A stretch of 64,000 nucleotides of DNA, taken from positions 1-64,000 of the forward strand of contig NZ_JAJFOW010000038.1 of NCBI RefSeq assembly GCF_020731285.1, read 5' to 3'. The notes below the pieces were generated by a model. It ran no database searches. It was not told where the DNA came from and was given only the letters and a program-made list of their open reading frames with translations. Below, piece by piece: positions 35,795 to 45,265 of the stretch. The DNA is from Cohnella baijiui (GTDB taxonomy: Bacteria > Bacillota > Bacilli > Paenibacillales > Paenibacillaceae). Both the position numbers and the translations under genes were made by a program. The first letter of the stretch is position 1. Each line of letters opens with the position of its first letter.

Positions 35795-37336
35795 GTGAAT
35801 AATCAAGCGCATGAAATGATCGTCGTCCTCGACTTCGGCGGTCAGTACAACCAGCTCATCGCCCGCCGCATTCGCGATCTCGGCGTCTACAGCGAATTGC
35901 TCCCGTTCAATACGCCCGCGGACAAGATCCGCCAACTGCAGCCGAAGGGAATCGTCTTCTCCGGCGGACCTGCGAGCGTCTATGCCGAAGGCGCGCCTTC
36001 GGTCGATCCGGCCGTCTACGACCTCGGCGTGCCGATCCTCGGCATCTGCTACGGCATGCAGCTTATCACGCACCAGCAGGGCGGCAAGGTCGAACCGGCG
36101 CACAAGCGGGAGTACGGCAAGTCCGACGTGGACTTCGCCCCTGGCAGCGAGCTGGTTCACGGCCTCGAAGCCCGTCAGACCGTCTGGATGAGCCACGGCG
36201 ATCACGTGACCGAGCTGCCGGCCGGCTTCCGGGTCGACGCGAGCACGACGCATGCGCCCGTCGCGGCGATGAGCCATCCCGAGCGCCGCCTGTACGCAGT
36301 TCAGTTTCACCCCGAGGTGCGCCACTCGGTGTACGGCAACGAGATGATCCGCAACTTCCTGTACCGCATCTGCGACTGCAAAGGCGACTGGAGCATGGAG
36401 TCGTTCATCGACGACACGATCGCGGACATCCGCCGCGAGGTGGGCGATCAGAAGGTGCTCTGCGCGCTGTCCGGCGGCGTGGACTCGTCCGTCGTGGCCG
36501 CTCTTATCCACCGTGCGATCGGCGACCAGCTGACGTGCATGTTCATCGACCACGGCTTGCTGCGCAAGGGCGAAGCCGATAGCGTCATGGACACGTTCGT
36601 CGGCAAGTTCGAGATGAACGTCGTGAAGATCGACGCCAGCGAGCGGTTCCTCGGCGGCCTGCGCGGGGTGGAAGATCCGGAGAAAAAGCGGAAGATCATC
36701 GGCAACGAGTTCATCCGCGTGTTCGAGGAGGAGTCCGCGAAGTTCGACGATTTCGCCTTCCTCGCCCAGGGCACGCTCTACACCGATATCGTCGAGAGCG
36801 GCACGGCGACGGCGCAGACGATCAAGTCGCACCACAACGTCGGCGGTCTGCCCGAGGATATGAAGTTCAAGCTCGTCGAGCCGCTGAAGGCGCTGTTCAA
36901 GGACGAAGTGCGCAAGGTCGGCTCCGAGCTGGGCCTGCCCGACGCGATCGTCTGGCGGCAGCCGTTCCCGGGACCGGGGCTGGCGATCCGCGTGCTCGGC
37001 GAAGTGACCGAGGACAAGCTCGAGATCGTCCGCGAGTCCGACGCGATTCTCCGGGACGAGATCGCGAATGCGGGGCTCGACCGCGAGATCTGGCAGTACT
37101 TCACCGCGCTGCCGGGCATGAAGAGCGTCGGCGTCATGGGCGACGGCCGCACGTACTCGTACACGGTCGGCATCCGCGCCGTCACCTCCATCGACGGCAT
37201 GACCGCCGATTGGGCGCGCATCCCGTGGGACGTGCTGGAGAAGATCTCCGTGCGCATCGTTAACGAAGTACAAAACGTCAACCGCGTCGTCTACGACATC
37301 ACCTCCAAGCCGCCGGCCACGATCGAGTGGGAGTAA
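35795..37336 (+). CDS. guaA: GMP synthase (glutamine-hydrolysing)
   Basis: Converts XMP to GMP with glutamine and ATP. The 513-aa protein has the class-I amidotransferase domain (nucleophile C85 in [16 protein letters not shown]), the PP-loop ATP pyrophosphatase domain with LSGGVDSSV, and the C-terminal dimer domain ending KPPATIEWE. It starts with GTG; TAGGAGG lies 13 nt upstream. No riboswitch or PurR box is visible in the short leader, unlike pbuG and purE. Confidence 0.97.
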   Translation: MNNQAHEMIVVLDFGGQYNQLIARRIRDLGVYSELLPFNTPADKIRQLQPKGIVFSGGPASVYAEGAPSVDPAVYDLGVPILGICYGMQLITHQQGGKVEPAHKREYGKSDVDFAPGSELVHGLEARQTVWMSHGDHVTELPAGFRVDASTTHAPVAAMSHPERRLYAVQFHPEVRHSVYGNEMIRNFLYRICDCKGDWSMESFIDDTIADIRREVGDQKVLCALSGGVDSSVVAALIHRAIGDQLTCMFIDHGLLRKGEADSVMDTFVGKFEMNVVKIDASERFLGGLRGVEDPEKKRKIIGNEFIRVFEEESAKFDDFAFLAQGTLYTDIVESGTATAQTIKSHHNVGGLPEDMKFKLVEPLKALFKDEVRKVGSELGLPDAIVWRQPFPGPGLAIRVLGEVTEDKLEIVRESDAILRDEIANAGLDREIWQYFTALPGMKSVGVMGDGRTYSYTVGIRAVTSIDGMTADWARIPWDVLEKISVRIVNEVQNVNRVVYDITSKPPATIEWE

Positions 37337-37370
37337 CGCCATTCGGCAAGCGGCGCTAAGCGCCTATACG

Positions 37371-37400
37371 ACCTCCGAGCTACCGGGCTCGGAGGTTTTT
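37371..37400 (+). terminator. Intrinsic terminator of guaA
   Basis: Stem ACCTCCGAGC with GCTCGGAGGT, 6-nt loop, then a run of T. Confidence 0.93.
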
Positions 37401-37445
37401 GCGCGTCCTGGGGGTGAGGGGGGCGGCGGCGGGCGAGGCGGATGT

Positions 37446-37850
37446 GAAATATGGATGCGGAATAGGGAACAAATAGTCCCTTATTTCGGCGGAGGACGTT
37501 AGGGCGTGCGAAATAGGGAGCGATATGATCCCTATTTAGTCGTGCGGCGGGATCAGGTGTGAAATAGGTAACAAATTGCTCCTTATTCGGCGGTGGGACG
37601 AGAGAACGTGCGAAATAGGGAGCGAAATGTTCCCTATTCGGCCTTGCGGTGGGTCCGGGTGCGAAATAGGTAACAAATTGTTCCTTAATCGGCGGAGGAC
37701 GTTAGGGCGTGCGAAATAGGGAGCGAAATGTTCCCTATTCGGCCGTGCGGCGGGGTTAGAAGCAAGATAGGTAACAAATTGTTCCCTATTCGGCGTTGGG
37801 ACGAGGGTGCGTGCGAAATAGGGAGCGTAATATACCCTATTCGGCTGCTA
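37446..37850. repeat. Tandem array of eight 51-bp hairpin units in strict A/B alternation
   Basis: The AATAGG landmark lies at 37461, 37512, 37563, 37614, 37665, 37715, 37766 and 37817, a 50-51-bp period. Even units read AATAGGGAGCGAAATGTTCC then CTATT, with a perfect AATAGGGA/TCCCTATT stem in units 4 and 6. Odd units read AATAGGTAACAAATTGTTCC then TTATT, a weaker stem with a G.T pair and a mismatch. Spacers alternate too: odd units carry GGCGGAGGACG or GGTGGGACGAG, even units GTGCGGCGGG-like text. No credible gene lies between 37337 and 38343. Confidence 0.94.
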
Positions 37851-37860
37851 GCCGCGCGCG

Positions 37861-37945
37861 GACAGGAGGCATGCCCGCAACCCTGCTGCGGCATCCTCCA
37901 TGTCCCCTGAGGCGGGGTTTGCCAGGCTAGGTATTCGCCAACCCC
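37861..37945. other. Two adjacent hairpins upstream of the pbuG promoter
   Basis: The first pairs 37861-37879 with 37887-37904 (about 17 pairs with small bulges; arms GACAGGAGG and CCTCCATGTC). The second pairs GGGGTT (37914-37919) with AACCCC (37940-37945). No T-run follows. They lie between the array and the PurR boxes and fit no family I know. Confidence 0.55.
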
Positions 37946-38015
37946 CTTGGAAATGGTCCAATTTGCTCCGGTTCGAACGCACAATTTCGTATGCAAGCGC
38001 TGTAAACGGAAATTT

Positions 38016-38051
38016 TCCGAACATTCGGACCTCCCGGAGCGGCATCATTCG
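38016..38051 (+). promoter_or_regulatory. PurR box pair upstream of pbuG
   Basis: TCCGAACATTCG (CGAA at 38018-38021) and an inverted TTCG (38048-38051, in CATTCGAAAAA), 26 bp apart, directly upstream of the -35. B. subtilis-type PurR binds inverted CGAA boxes at about this distance. The same 12-mer occurs before purE. Confidence 0.7.
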
Positions 38052-38060
38052 AAAAATCCG

Positions 38061-38089
38061 TTGACACAACCCTACAAAATACCTAGAAT
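38061..38089 (+). promoter_or_regulatory. pbuG promoter
   Basis: TTGACA (38061-38066), 17 bp, TAGAAT (38084-38089). Confidence 0.88.
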
Positions 38090-38120
38090 GGGTTGTGGAC
38101 AATCAACAACTGCATATATC

Positions 38121-38192
38121 CTTTTCGTATAATTCCGGGAATCGGCCCGGAAGTCTCTACGAGGTCACCGCAAATGATCTAGCTACGGAAAG
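38121..38192 (+). promoter_or_regulatory. Guanine-class purine riboswitch aptamer (pbuG leader)
   Basis: P1 pairs CTTTTCGTA with TACGGAAAG. The core holds TATAATTCCGGGAAT, the conserved GTCTCTAC, and GCTACG at the 3' side of the junction. The specificity base corresponding to C74 is C, so guanine or hypoxanthine should be the ligand. A terminator follows, implying that ligand turns expression off. Confidence 0.95.
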
Positions 38193-38255
38193 CGAAAACG
38201 CATAAGCACGGGGCTTCGCGCGATCCCCGGCGTATGGATTTTCGCGGTTGTGCGG

Positions 38256-38286
38256 AACCTAGAGGAGAATTCTTCTAGGTTTTTTG
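38256..38286 (+). terminator. Riboswitch-controlled terminator before pbuG
   Basis: AACCTAGA pairs with TCTAGGTT, followed by TTTTTT. It is the expression platform of the aptamer just upstream. Confidence 0.88.
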
Positions 38287-38343
38287 ATTTTTATACGGTT
38301 TATCCATTTCATATCACCAGACAAGGGAGGAGCTTTTGAAACG

Positions 38344-39735
38344 ATGGAACGTTTCTTTAAGCTGAAAGAACTGGGAACAACCGTACGCACGGAGATCATG
38401 GCGGGGATCACGACGTTTATGACGATGGCGTACATTTTGGCGGTCAATCCGCTCATCCTCGGAGGATCCGGGCTGGACGCGTATGGGATCTTCCTGGCGA
38501 CCGCGCTTGCCGCCGGCATCTTTACGATCGCAATGGGGCTTTTCGTCAATTTCCCGGTCGCGCTGGCGCCCGGCATGGGCCTGAACGCCTACTTCGCCAC
38601 GACCGTCATCACTTCCAAAGCCACGGGGCACCCGATTACGCCTTCGATGGCACTCGCAGCCGTCTTCATTTCCGGTATCATTTTCGTCATTCTTACCGTT
38701 ACCCGCGTCCGTCAGATGCTGCTCGTCGCCATCCCGGACGGACTGAAGCATGCAATTACCGTCGGCATCGGGTTGTTCATCGCCATCATCGGCCTGAAAA
38801 ACAGCGGCCTGCTGACGATCTCCCTGAGCCCGTTCAACGACTACGGCGCCGGGAATTACGTCAATCTGAACAGCAACGAAACGATCCTGCATCTCGGCGA
38901 CCTGGCGGAGCCTTCGGTTTGGCTCACGATCGTCGGCCTGCTGATCATCGGCGTCCTCATGGTACTGCGCGTCAAGGGCGCGATCCTGTTCGGCATCCTA
39001 ATCACGACGCTGATCGGCGCGATCCCCGGCGTCGACGTCGTCAGCTTCGATTCGCTCAAGTCCGCAACCTGGGTGCCGGAGTTCGACAAGCTGAACTTCT
39101 GGGACTTCGACTTCGCCGATCTGATGACGACCGGCCTGCTGTCCGCGATCGCGACGTTTACGTTCGTCGAGCTGTTCGACACGTTCGGCACGCTGGTCGG
39201 CACGGCCAACCGCGCCGGCTTCTTCAAAAATAAAGAAGAAGGCAACAAACGCGTAGGCAAGGCCATGTTCGTCGACGCGGTCGCCGTCAGCGGCGGCGCC
39301 ATGCTCGGCACCAGCACGATGACCGCTTACGTAGAGAGCTCCGCGGGCATCGCGGAAGGCGGACGCACGGGCCTCACGTCCTCTACGACGGGCGTGCTGT
39401 TCCTGCTTTCGCTGTTCCTCGCGCCGATCGCGCTGTTGGTCCCGACGCCGGCGACGAGCGCGGCGCTTATCATCGTAGGCGTGCTCATGATGCAATCCGT
39501 CAAGGAGATCGACTTCTCCGATCTGGTCATCGGCATTCCGGCGTTCCTGACGGTCGCCATGATGCCTTTCACGTACAATATCGCAAACGGCATTTCCTTC
39601 GGCATCATCGCTTACGTCGTCCTGGCGCTCGTATCGAGCCTGTTCGGGGGCAAGAAATATCAGATCCATTGGCTGATGTGGATTCTGTTCGTCCTCGTCA
39701 TCGCCCGCTACATTTTCGTCGGATCCGCAGGGTAA
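38344..39735 (+). CDS. pbuG: Guanine/hypoxanthine permease, NCS2 (AzgA/PbuG-type)
   Basis: A 463-aa inner-membrane purine importer with 12-14 hydrophobic helices. The N-terminal TTFMTMAYILAVNPLIL, GMGLNAYFA and the ELFDTFGTLVGTANRAGF segment are typical of the AzgA branch. AGGGAGGAG lies 11 nt before the ATG at 38344; the open frame upstream overlaps the riboswitch terminator tail and is not used. A guanine riboswitch and PurR boxes give it the same double control as the pur operon, which supports purine rather than pyrimidine transport. Confidence 0.95.
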   Translation: MERFFKLKELGTTVRTEIMAGITTFMTMAYILAVNPLILGGSGLDAYGIFLATALAAGIFTIAMGLFVNFPVALAPGMGLNAYFATTVITSKATGHPITPSMALAAVFISGIIFVILTVTRVRQMLLVAIPDGLKHAITVGIGLFIAIIGLKNSGLLTISLSPFNDYGAGNYVNLNSNETILHLGDLAEPSVWLTIVGLLIIGVLMVLRVKGAILFGILITTLIGAIPGVDVVSFDSLKSATWVPEFDKLNFWDFDFADLMTTGLLSAIATFTFVELFDTFGTLVGTANRAGFFKNKEEGNKRVGKAMFVDAVAVSGGAMLGTSTMTAYVESSAGIAEGGRTGLTSSTTGVLFLLSLFLAPIALLVPTPATSAALIIVGVLMMQSVKEIDFSDLVIGIPAFLTVAMMPFTYNIANGISFGIIAYVVLALVSSLFGGKKYQIHWLMWILFVLVIARYIFVGSAG

Positions 39736-39788
39736 GCTTGGCCGCATTTCGCGCCGTCTCTTGACGGCTTGCCAATCAGGTGGTTCCC

Positions 39789-39842
39789 AACCCCGTTTTA
39801 CTTCCCCCCGAGGGAGGTAGGGCGGGGTTTTATTCGTGCTCG
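39789..39842 (+). terminator. Intrinsic terminator of pbuG
   Basis: AACCCCG pairs with CGGGGTT around an inner TACTTCCC/GGGAGGTA helix; TTTTA follows. Confidence 0.85.
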
Positions 39843-39871
39843 GCCTGTCGAAAAAGGGGTTTTGTCAAAAT

Positions 39872-39907
39872 CCGAACATTCGTAAATTCAAGCAAGAAAA
39901 GCGTTCG
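39872..39907 (+). promoter_or_regulatory. PurR box pair upstream of the pur operon
   Basis: TCCGAACATTCG (CGAA at 39873-39876) and inverted TTCG (39904-39907), 27 bp apart, ending 8 bp before the -35. The 12-mer is identical to the one before pbuG. Confidence 0.72.
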
Positions 39908-39915
39908 CCTTTCGT

Positions 39916-39945
39916 TTGACAGGCATGTAAGGTTTGCGGTACACT
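39916..39945 (+). promoter_or_regulatory. pur operon promoter
   Basis: TTGACA (39916-39921), 18 bp, TACACT (39940-39945). Confidence 0.85.
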
Positions 39946-39973
39946 TAAGACCGAAACTTGGAACTTGAAAATC

Positions 39974-40042
39974 GCTCGTATATCATCGGGAATACGGCCC
40001 GATCGTCTCTACCCGAGAACCCTAAATTTTCGGACTACGAGC
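39974..40042 (+). promoter_or_regulatory. Guanine-class purine riboswitch aptamer (purE leader)
   Basis: P1 is GCTCGTA with TACGAGC. P2 has CGGGAATACGGCCCG, J2/3 is GTCTCTAC, and J3/1 is GACTACG with C at the specificity position, so guanine class. About 120 nt of GC-rich sequence separates it from the terminator; presumably it carries the antiterminator. Confidence 0.96.
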
Positions 40043-40164
40043 TCCTGGACGCAAGGTGGAATGCCGGTCCGGCGACCCGCGACAACGGGACCGTCCGCGC
40101 ATTGCGCCTATGTGGCGTCCGGCGGGCCGCAGGCTGAAGCGAATAGGGTGTCTTGAGAGAAGAC

Positions 40165-40212
40165 GGGCGAGATGGGGAATGCTGACAACAGTTACCCGTC
40201 GCCCTTTTTTTA
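40165..40212 (+). terminator. Riboswitch-controlled terminator before purE
   Basis: GGGCGA pairs with TCGCCC, with inner GGG/CCC and CTG/CAG pairs, followed by eight T. Confidence 0.88.
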
Positions 40213-40256
40213 TTCCATTATAAGAACATCTGCGGGGAAAGGGTGGAGATCAGGCC

Positions 40257-40742
40257 ATGGCGGCAATGGTCGGCGTCATCATGGGGAGCACGTCGGATTG
40301 GGACACGATGAAAAAAGCGTGCGACGTGCTGGAGGAATTGAACGTCCCGTACGAGAAAAAAGTCGTTTCGGCGCATCGAACGCCGGACCTGATGTTCGAA
40401 TATGCGGCATCCGCCGCCGGGCGAGGCCTGAAGGTCATCATCGCCGGCGCCGGCGGAGCCGCCCATCTGCCGGGCATGGTGGCGGCGAAGACCGTCCTGC
40501 CCGTCATCGGCGTGCCCGTCAAGTCCTCGACCTTGAACGGGCTCGATTCGCTGCTTTCGATCGTGCAGATGCCGGGCGGCATCCCGGTCGGCACGGTGGC
40601 GATCGGCCCGGCCGGCGCGACCAACGCGGGCCTGCTGGCCGCCCAGATCATCGGAGCGTTCGACCCCGAGGTGCAGGCGCGGGTCGCGGAACGCCGCGAA
40701 CGTACGACGCAGCACGTGCTCGACAACGGTGAGCTGCCATGA
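40257..40742 (+). CDS. purE: N5-carboxyaminoimidazole ribonucleotide mutase
   Basis: Converts N5-CAIR to CAIR in purine synthesis. The 161-aa protein shows the family core: [22 protein letters not shown] with catalytic H40, and [20 protein letters not shown] lies upstream. A second ATG at 40266 would give a protein starting right at the core and cannot be excluded. It is the first gene of the pur operon, and its stop overlaps the purK start (ATGA). Confidence 0.97.
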   Translation: MAAMVGVIMGSTSDWDTMKKACDVLEELNVPYEKKVVSAHRTPDLMFEYAASAAGRGLKVIIAGAGGAAHLPGMVAAKTVLPVIGVPVKSSTLNGLDSLLSIVQMPGGIPVGTVAIGPAGATNAGLLAAQIIGAFDPEVQARVAERRERTTQHVLDNGELP

Positions 40743-42034
40743 GCCTGAACCGGGATCTGGAGCAGCTGCTGAACGGCGAAGGCTTCTCGTGCGAAGGCGA
40801 TGTCTGCGGGCCGGTCGGCACGGGCTTCGGCGGCCAAGGGGAGAGCCAAGCGGCGTCCCCGAAGGCGGAGGGCGGCGGCGCGGAACCGCGCACGATCTTG
40901 CCCGGCGCGACGATCGGCATCCTGGGCGGCGGGCAGCTCGGCCGGATGCTGGCGCATGCCGGCAGCCGGATGGGGTACAAGTTCGTGGCGCTCGATCCGA
41001 CGCCGGACGCGCCCTGCGGCCAGACGGCGGCGCAGATCGTCGCCGGCTATTCCGACCGCGAGGCCGCGCGCGAGCTGGCGCGTCGGTCGGATGTCATCAC
41101 GTACGAGTTCGAGAACGTGGACGCGGGCGTCGCCGCCATGCTGGAGAGCGAGTCGTACGTCCCGCAGGGCAGCGCCCTCCTCCACACGACGCAGCACCGG
41201 CTGCGCGAGAAGCGCGCCATTGAAGCGGCAGGCGCGCGTGTAGCCCCGTACGCCGAGGTCGCCAGCCTCGCGTCGCTGCGCGAAGCCGCCGCCCGCCTGG
41301 GCCTGCCTGCCGTCCTGAAGACGGCCACCGGGGGCTACGACGGCAAGGGCCAGTGGGTGCTCCGCGAGGAGGCCGAGCTGGCGCCGGCCTGGGAGGAAGC
41401 GGAGCAGGCTGGCATCGAGCTCGTCCTGGAGAAATTCATCGATTTCGACCGCGAGATTTCGGTCATCGCGGCCCGGCGGCCATCGGGCGAGATCCGAACG
41501 TTCCCGCCGGCGGAGAATATTCACGTTCGCAATATTCTCCATTTATCGATCGTTCCCGCGCGTGTGGACGACACGATTCGCGCGGAGGCGGAGCGGCTCG
41601 CGGTGTCGATTGCCGAGACGCTAGGCGTCGTCGGGCTGATCGCCGTCGAGATGTTCGTCGCGGCGGACGGCGCGCTTTACGTGAACGAGCTGGCGCCGCG
41701 TCCGCACAACTCCGGCCACTACACGATGGAAGCCTGCAAGACGTCGCAGTTCGAGCAGCATATCCGCGCGATCTGCGATCTGCCGCTCGGCGAACCCGGC
41801 TTGCTGACGCCGGTCGTCATGGCCAACATTCTCGGCGAGCACGTCGAGCCTTTGCTCGAATGGATGCGGGAGACCGATCCCGCGGCCGAGCGGCTGGGCG
41901 TCGTGCCGAAGGTGCATCTGTACGGCAAAGCCGAAGCCAAGATCAAGCGAAAAATGGGCCACGTCAACGTACTCGCGCAGGACGTCGAGACAGCGCTGGC
42001 GTGGATCGACCAATCAAAGATCTGGAGGGTCTAA
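40739..42034 (+). CDS. purK: N5-CAIR synthetase (ATP-grasp) with N-terminal extension
   Basis: ATP-dependent carboxylation of AIR to N5-CAIR. The canonical fold begins at [13 protein letters not shown] (near residue 58), followed by [12 protein letters not shown], the ATP-grasp centre [11 protein letters not shown], and [14 protein letters not shown]. About 55 residues ([20 protein letters not shown]...) precede the usual start. The start is kept at 40739 because it overlaps the purE stop (ATGA) and no start with a ribosome site is seen near the core; a TTG just before the core lacks one. The extension holds two cysteines and is otherwise low in pattern. Confidence 0.95.
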   Translation: MSLNRDLEQLLNGEGFSCEGDVCGPVGTGFGGQGESQAASPKAEGGGAEPRTILPGATIGILGGGQLGRMLAHAGSRMGYKFVALDPTPDAPCGQTAAQIVAGYSDREAARELARRSDVITYEFENVDAGVAAMLESESYVPQGSALLHTTQHRLREKRAIEAAGARVAPYAEVASLASLREAAARLGLPAVLKTATGGYDGKGQWVLREEAELAPAWEEAEQAGIELVLEKFIDFDREISVIAARRPSGEIRTFPPAENIHVRNILHLSIVPARVDDTIRAEAERLAVSIAETLGVVGLIAVEMFVAADGALYVNELAPRPHNSGHYTMEACKTSQFEQHIRAICDLPLGEPGLLTPVVMANILGEHVEPLLEWMRETDPAAERLGVVPKVHLYGKAEAKIKRKMGHVNVLAQDVETALAWIDQSKIWRV

Positions 42035-42040
42035 TCAGAT

Positions 42041-43336
42041 ATGATCGAACGTTACAGCCGCCCCGAGATGCGGGCCATCTGGACCGAGGAAAACAAATTC
42101 AAAGCGTGGCTGGAAGTCGAGCTGTGCGCTTGCGAGGCGTGGGCCGAGCTTGGGCATATTCCGAAGGAGGACACGGCGGAGCTTCGCAAAAACGCCAAGT
42201 TCGACATCGACCGGATCTACGAGATCGAGCAGGAGACGCGCCACGACGTCATCGCCTTCACCCGCGCGGTGTCCGAGAGCCTCGGGCCGGAGCGCAAATG
42301 GGTCCACTACGGGATGACCTCCACCGACGTCGTCGACACCGCGCTCGGCTACCTGCTGAAGCAGGCCAACGAAATTCTCGAACGCGACATCGCGAACTTC
42401 ATCGATATTCTTCGCAACCAAGCGATCCGCTATAAATCGACGCCGATGATGGGCCGCACCCACGGCGTGCACGCGGAGCCGACGACGTTCGGCCTGAAGC
42501 TGGCGCTGTGGCACGAAGAGATGAAGCGCAACCTCGAGCGGTTCAAGCGAGCCGCCGACAACGTGCAGTTCGGCAAGATGTCCGGCGCCGTCGGCACCTA
42601 CGCCAACCTCGATCCGTTCGTCGAGCAGTTCGTTTGCCGCAAGCTCGGCATCACCGCGGCGCCGATCTCGACGCAGACGCTGCAGCGCGACCGCCATGCC
42701 GAGTACATGGCGACGCTGGCCCTGATCGCTTCGTCGCTCGACAAGTTCGCGACCGAGATCCGCGCGCTGCAGAAGAGCGAATTCCGCGAGGTGGAGGAGC
42801 CGTTCGCCAAAGGGCAGAAAGGCTCGTCCGCGATGCCGCACAAGCGCAACCCGATCGGCTGCGAGAACATCAGCGGCCTGTCCCGCGTCATTCGCGGCCA
42901 TATGATCACCGCTTACGAGAACGTCTCGCTCTGGCACGAGCGCGACATCTCCCACTCTTCGGTCGAGCGGATCATCCTGCCGGACGCGACGATGCTGCTG
43001 AACTACATGTTGAACCGCTTCGGCAATATCGTGAAAAACCTGACCGTATTCCCGGAGAACATGAAGCGCAACATGCGCAGCACGTACAACGTGCCGTTCT
43101 CGGGCCGCGTCATGACGAAGCTGATCGACAAAGGCTTCAGCCGCGAGCAGGCGTACGACACCGTTCAGCCGCGCGCGATGCAGGCCTGGGAGGAGCAGCG
43201 CGACTTCCGCGAGATCGTCTCCGCGACGCCGGCGATCACGGAGGCGCTCTCCGCGGAGGAGATCGCGGACGCGTTCGACCCGTCGTGGCACCTGAAGCAC
43301 GTCGATACCATTTTCGAGCGTCTGGGCTTGAACTAG
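42041..43336 (+). CDS. purB: Adenylosuccinate lyase
   Basis: Cleaves SAICAR to AICAR and adenylosuccinate to AMP. The 431-aa protein has the superfamily signature [27 protein letters not shown], and [16 protein letters not shown] with the catalytic histidine. Length equals that of B. subtilis PurB. The ribosome site GGAGGG lies in the end of purK. It is followed by purC after 31 bp. Confidence 0.97.
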   Translation: MIERYSRPEMRAIWTEENKFKAWLEVELCACEAWAELGHIPKEDTAELRKNAKFDIDRIYEIEQETRHDVIAFTRAVSESLGPERKWVHYGMTSTDVVDTALGYLLKQANEILERDIANFIDILRNQAIRYKSTPMMGRTHGVHAEPTTFGLKLALWHEEMKRNLERFKRAADNVQFGKMSGAVGTYANLDPFVEQFVCRKLGITAAPISTQTLQRDRHAEYMATLALIASSLDKFATEIRALQKSEFREVEEPFAKGQKGSSAMPHKRNPIGCENISGLSRVIRGHMITAYENVSLWHERDISHSSVERIILPDATMLLNYMLNRFGNIVKNLTVFPENMKRNMRSTYNVPFSGRVMTKLIDKGFSREQAYDTVQPRAMQAWEEQRDFREIVSATPAITEALSAEEIADAFDPSWHLKHVDTIFERLGLN

Positions 43337-43367
43337 CATTCCTCATTCCGAACCCTAGGAGGTCGTC

Positions 43368-44258
43368 ATGCCGACCGAAGCGTTAACCACCGCGGAGGGG
43401 CTCGTCCGGGCCCCCCTGCTCCACAAAGGCAAAGTACGCGAACTCTACGATCTCGGCGAGCATCTGCTGATCGTCGTCACCGACCGCATCTCCGCCTTCG
43501 ACTACGTGCTCGACCCGGCGGTGCCAGACAAGGGGCGCGTGCTGAACGGCCTCAGCTCCTTCTGGTTCTCGCTCACCGAGGAGATTCAGCCGAACCACGT
43601 CGTCCATACGGACGTCTCGCGGCTGGGGGATCTCGTTTCCGAGCCGGACAGGCTGGCCGGACGCATCATGGTTGCCAAGAAAGCGAAGCGCATCGACATC
43701 GAGTGCGTCGTCCGCGGGTACATCACGGGGGGCGGCTGGCGGCAGTACCGGCAGAACGGGGAAGTGAACGGCATTCCGCTGCCCGCGGGGCTCCGCAAAA
43801 ACGGCAAGCTCGAACAGCCGATCTTTACGCCTGCGGGCAAAAACGACATCGGCCACGACGAGGACATCCCCTTCGAGGAGATGGCGCGCCGGGTCGGCCA
43901 ACCGCTGGCCGAGGCGCTGCGGGACAAGAGCCTTCATCTATACGAATACGGCCGCCGCGTTTGCGAGGCCAAAGGCATCATTTTGGCGGATTGCAAGTTC
44001 GAGTTCGGGCTGATCGGCGACGACATCATCCTGATCGACGAGCTGTTCACCCCGGATTCCTCGCGGTTCTGGGCGCAGGAAAACTACAAGCTGGACGTCG
44101 AGATCGACAGCATGGACAAGGAGCCGGTGCGCAGCTATCTCGCGGGTTCGGACTGGGACAAGATCAGCCCGCCGCCCCGCTTGCCGGACGCCGTCGTCGA
44201 GGCGACGACCGAGCGCTACCGGGACATCTACCGCCGTCTCGCCGTGAGCGAAGATTAG
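43368..44258 (+). CDS. purC: SAICAR synthase, long (~296 aa) form
   Basis: ATP-dependent addition of aspartate to CAIR. KGKVRELYDLG, VVTDRISAFD, VVRGYITGGGWRQYRQNG and LADCKFEFG identify it. At 296 aa it belongs to the longer class resembling yeast Ade1, not the ~240-aa B. subtilis class. TAGGAGG precedes the ATG. Position in the operon is standard. Confidence 0.96.
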   Translation: MPTEALTTAEGLVRAPLLHKGKVRELYDLGEHLLIVVTDRISAFDYVLDPAVPDKGRVLNGLSSFWFSLTEEIQPNHVVHTDVSRLGDLVSEPDRLAGRIMVAKKAKRIDIECVVRGYITGGGWRQYRQNGEVNGIPLPAGLRKNGKLEQPIFTPAGKNDIGHDEDIPFEEMARRVGQPLAEALRDKSLHLYEYGRRVCEAKGIILADCKFEFGLIGDDIILIDELFTPDSSRFWAQENYKLDVEIDSMDKEPVRSYLAGSDWDKISPPPRLPDAVVEATTERYRDIYRRLAVSED

Positions 44259-44323
44259 ACGATTCGCGCAGCTCGCAATCAAGCATTTTTAACTTTTCCC
44301 TAGATCAGGAGGAGACCCCACCC

Positions 44324-44566
44324 ATGAAAGCAACGGTTTACGTGACGATCAAAGAGAACGTGCTCGACCCGCAAGGCAACGCCGTCCTCGGCTCCCTGCA
44401 CACGATGGGCTTCGACGAAGTCGGCAAAGTGCGCATCGGCAAGTATCTGGAGCTCGAGCTGTCGACGACCGACCGCGCGCAAGCGGAGGAGCGCATCAAG
44501 GCGATGTGCGAAAAGCTGCTCGCGAACACCGTCATCGAAGACTATCGCTTCGAACTGGAGGGCTGA
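44324..44566 (+). CDS. purS: FGAM synthase subunit PurS
   Basis: An 80-aa subunit that bridges PurL and PurQ. The sequence KATVYVTIKENVLDPQG, GFDEVGKVRIGKYLEL and the C-terminal VIEDYRFEL are typical. AGGAGGAG lies 11 nt upstream. The 65-bp gap after purC shows no terminator. Confidence 0.96.
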   Translation: MKATVYVTIKENVLDPQGNAVLGSLHTMGFDEVGKVRIGKYLELELSTTDRAQAEERIKAMCEKLLANTVIEDYRFELEG

Positions 44567-44572
44567 AACCTC

Positions 44573-45265
44573 ATGAAATTCGCGGTCATCGTATTTCCGG
44601 GCTCCAACTGCGACATCGACATGCTGAAGGCGGTCGAAGACACGGTCGGACAACCCGTAGACTATGTATGGCATACGGCTACCGACCTGTCGGCCTATGA
44701 CGCGATTCTCGTGCCGGGCGGATTCTCCTACGGGGACTATCTCCGCTGCGGGGCCATCGCGCAATTCGCGCCGGTCATGAACGAGATCCGCAAGGCCGCG
44801 GCCGAAGGCAAGTTCGTCCTCGGCGTCTGCAACGGGTTCCAGATCCTTACGGAAGCGGGTCTCCTCCCGGGTGCGCTCATCCGCAACAAGAGCCTCAAGT
44901 TCCGCTGCCACCCGGTCGACCTGCGGGTCGAAAACACGAAGACGGCGTTCACGAATGCTTACGAGCACGGCGACGTCATCCGCATCCCGATCGCGCACGG
45001 CGAAGGCAACTTCTACTGCGACGACGAGACGCTTGCGCGGCTTCGGGCGAACGAGCAGATCGTGTTCCGCTATACCGGCGACAATCCGAACGGCTCCGTG
45101 GACGACATCGCGGGCATCTGCAACGAAGAAGGCAACGTCGTCGGCATGATGCCGCACCCGGAACGCGCGGTCAGCGAGCTGCTCGGCTCGGAGGACGGCG
45201 CCGGCATGTTCAGGTCAGTACTCAACGCTTGGAGGGAACGCAATGGCGCAGCAAGTGTCCGCTAA
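44573..45265 (+). CDS. purQ: FGAM synthase glutaminase subunit PurQ
   Basis: Releases ammonia from glutamine for PurL. The 230-aa class-I amidotransferase has nucleophile C86 in [10 protein letters not shown], the oxyanion strand [14 protein letters not shown], and the catalytic histidine in [15 protein letters not shown] is in the end of purS. It overlaps purL by 23 nt. Confidence 0.97.
   Translation: MKFAVIVFPGSNCDIDMLKAVEDTVGQPVDYVWHTATDLSAYDAILVPGGFSYGDYLRCGAIAQFAPVMNEIRKAAAEGKFVLGVCNGFQILTEAGLLPGALIRNKSLKFRCHPVDLRVENTKTAFTNAYEHGDVIRIPIAHGEGNFYCDDETLARLRANEQIVFRYTGDNPNGSVDDIAGICNEEGNVVGMMPHPERAVSELLGSEDGAGMFRSVLNAWRERNGAASVR

Noticed and set aside
38121-38192. Adenine riboswitch
   Set aside because: The specificity base in the 3' junction is C (GCTACG), the guanine class; the same applies at 39974-40042.
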